DNA from: Salvelinus alpinus
Lineage: Eukaryota; Chordata; Actinopteri; Salmoniformes; Salmonidae
NCBI RefSeq assembly: GCF_045679555.1
Contig: NC_092096.1
Span: 13,680,308-13,744,307, forward strand
Direction: 5' to 3'
Length of the DNA stretch: 64,000 nt
The notes beneath the pieces are model-generated. The model ran no database searches and was not told the DNA's origin. It saw nothing but the letters and a program-made list of their open reading frames with translations. Position numbers and translations under genes: made by a program. Below, in pieces: positions 63,501 to 64,000 of this stretch (position 1 is its first letter; each line of letters begins with the position of its first letter).

Positions 63501-64000
63501 TAATACCAGACTATGTAGACTGTCCCTCTCTCTCCTTCTTCTCTGTAATACCAGACTATGTAGACTGTCCCTCTCTCTCTCCTTCTTCTCTATAATACCA
63601 GACTATGTAGACTGTCCCTCTCTCTCCTTCTTCTCTGTAATACCAGACTATGTAGACTGTCCCTCTCTCTCCTTCTTCTCTGTAATACCAGACTATGTAG
63701 ACTATCCATCTCTCTCCTTCTTCTCTGTAATACCAGACTATGTAGACTGTCCCTCTCTCTCCTTCTTCTCTGTAATACCAGACTATGTAGACTGTCCCTC
63801 TCTCTCCTTCTTCTCTATAATACCAGACTATGTAGACTATCCCTCTCTCTCTCCTTCTTCTCTGTAATACCAGACTATGTAGACTGTCCCTCTCTCTCCG
63901 TCTTCTCTGTAATACCAGACTATGTAGACTGTCCCTCTCTCTCCTTCTTCTCTGTAATACCAGACTATGTAGACTGTCCATCCCTCTCTCTCCTTCTTCT
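57502..64000. repeat. 45-bp minisatellite, over 6.5 kb, runs off the window
   Basis: Units contain TGTCCCTCTCTCTCCTTCTT and CTCTGTAATACCAGACTATG then TAGAC. 45 bp is 15 codons without a stop in two minus-strand frames. One frame is open for 1248 codons (58699-62445, cycle DSLHSLVLQRRRRER), the other for 1027 (59040-62123). A higher-order unit of 14-15 monomers is marked by the variant ATGAACACTATCC at 60181, 60811, 61486, 62116 and 63378, and by TAGACTATCCATC about 130 bp before each. Spacing is 630, 675, 630 and 1262 bp. The left-most unit (57514) also carries the ATGAACAC variant. Confidence 0.97.

Overview
This is vertebrate nuclear DNA, almost certainly from a salmonid fish (salmon, trout or char). 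The reasons are spliced tetraspanin genes with GT/AG introns, a SINE with the body and HpaI site (GTTAAC) of the salmonid HpaI SINE, several fish Tc1/mariner elements, and very many minisatellites. Nothing looks bacterial, organellar or viral.

Genes. The firm genes are tetraspanins. (A) The last two exons of one lie on the + strand at 99-856. (B) A complete nine-exon gene lies on the + strand at 5211-13070 and predicts 272 residues. (C) A complete nine-exon gene lies on the - strand at 45417-41404 and predicts 280 residues. I assembled B and C exon by exon. Every junction is phase 0, and exons 1, 4, 5 and 8 have the same codon counts in both (20, 25, 32, 28), so they are paralogues from one local family. 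The closest family I recognise is the TSPAN8-like/CD9-like group. An unrecognised short gene or gene remnant lies between A and B (2532-3714, +). A signal-peptide first exon (55468-55531, +) opens another gene whose other exons are beyond the window.

Layout. 1-13.3 kb: tetraspanin A, the unknown gene and tetraspanin B. Introns of B hold an internally deleted Tc1, a second Tc1 with a SINE inside it, and 2 kb of pentanucleotide repeat. 13.2-17 kb: a tandemly duplicated block, interrupted in its first copy by a large palindromic element whose centre has become a minisatellite. 17.1-18.4 kb: polypyrimidine minisatellite. 18.5-19.7 kb: old interspersed repeats. 19.8-40.3 kb: a complex of pyrimidine-rich arrays dominated by a 17.4-kb array of 21-bp units, with small unique islands that read as charged coiled coil on the - strand. 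41.4-45.4 kb: tetraspanin C. 46.7-54.6 kb: a truncated Tc1-like element running into three long minisatellites (35, 38 and 44 bp). 54.7-57.4 kb: GT and GA tracts around the signal-peptide exon. 57.5-64 kb: a 45-bp minisatellite with higher-order structure that runs off the end.

Roughly 60% of the window is tandem repeat (my estimate from the array boundaries). B and C converge tail to tail across about 28 kb that is mostly repeat. Nearly all long open frames are repeat artefacts, because unit lengths of 21, 30 and 45 bp are multiples of three. I see no new defence or enzymatic system. The most interesting structures are the coiled-coil/21-bp array complex, the palindrome-cored minisatellite, and the higher-order organisation of the 21-bp and 45-bp arrays.
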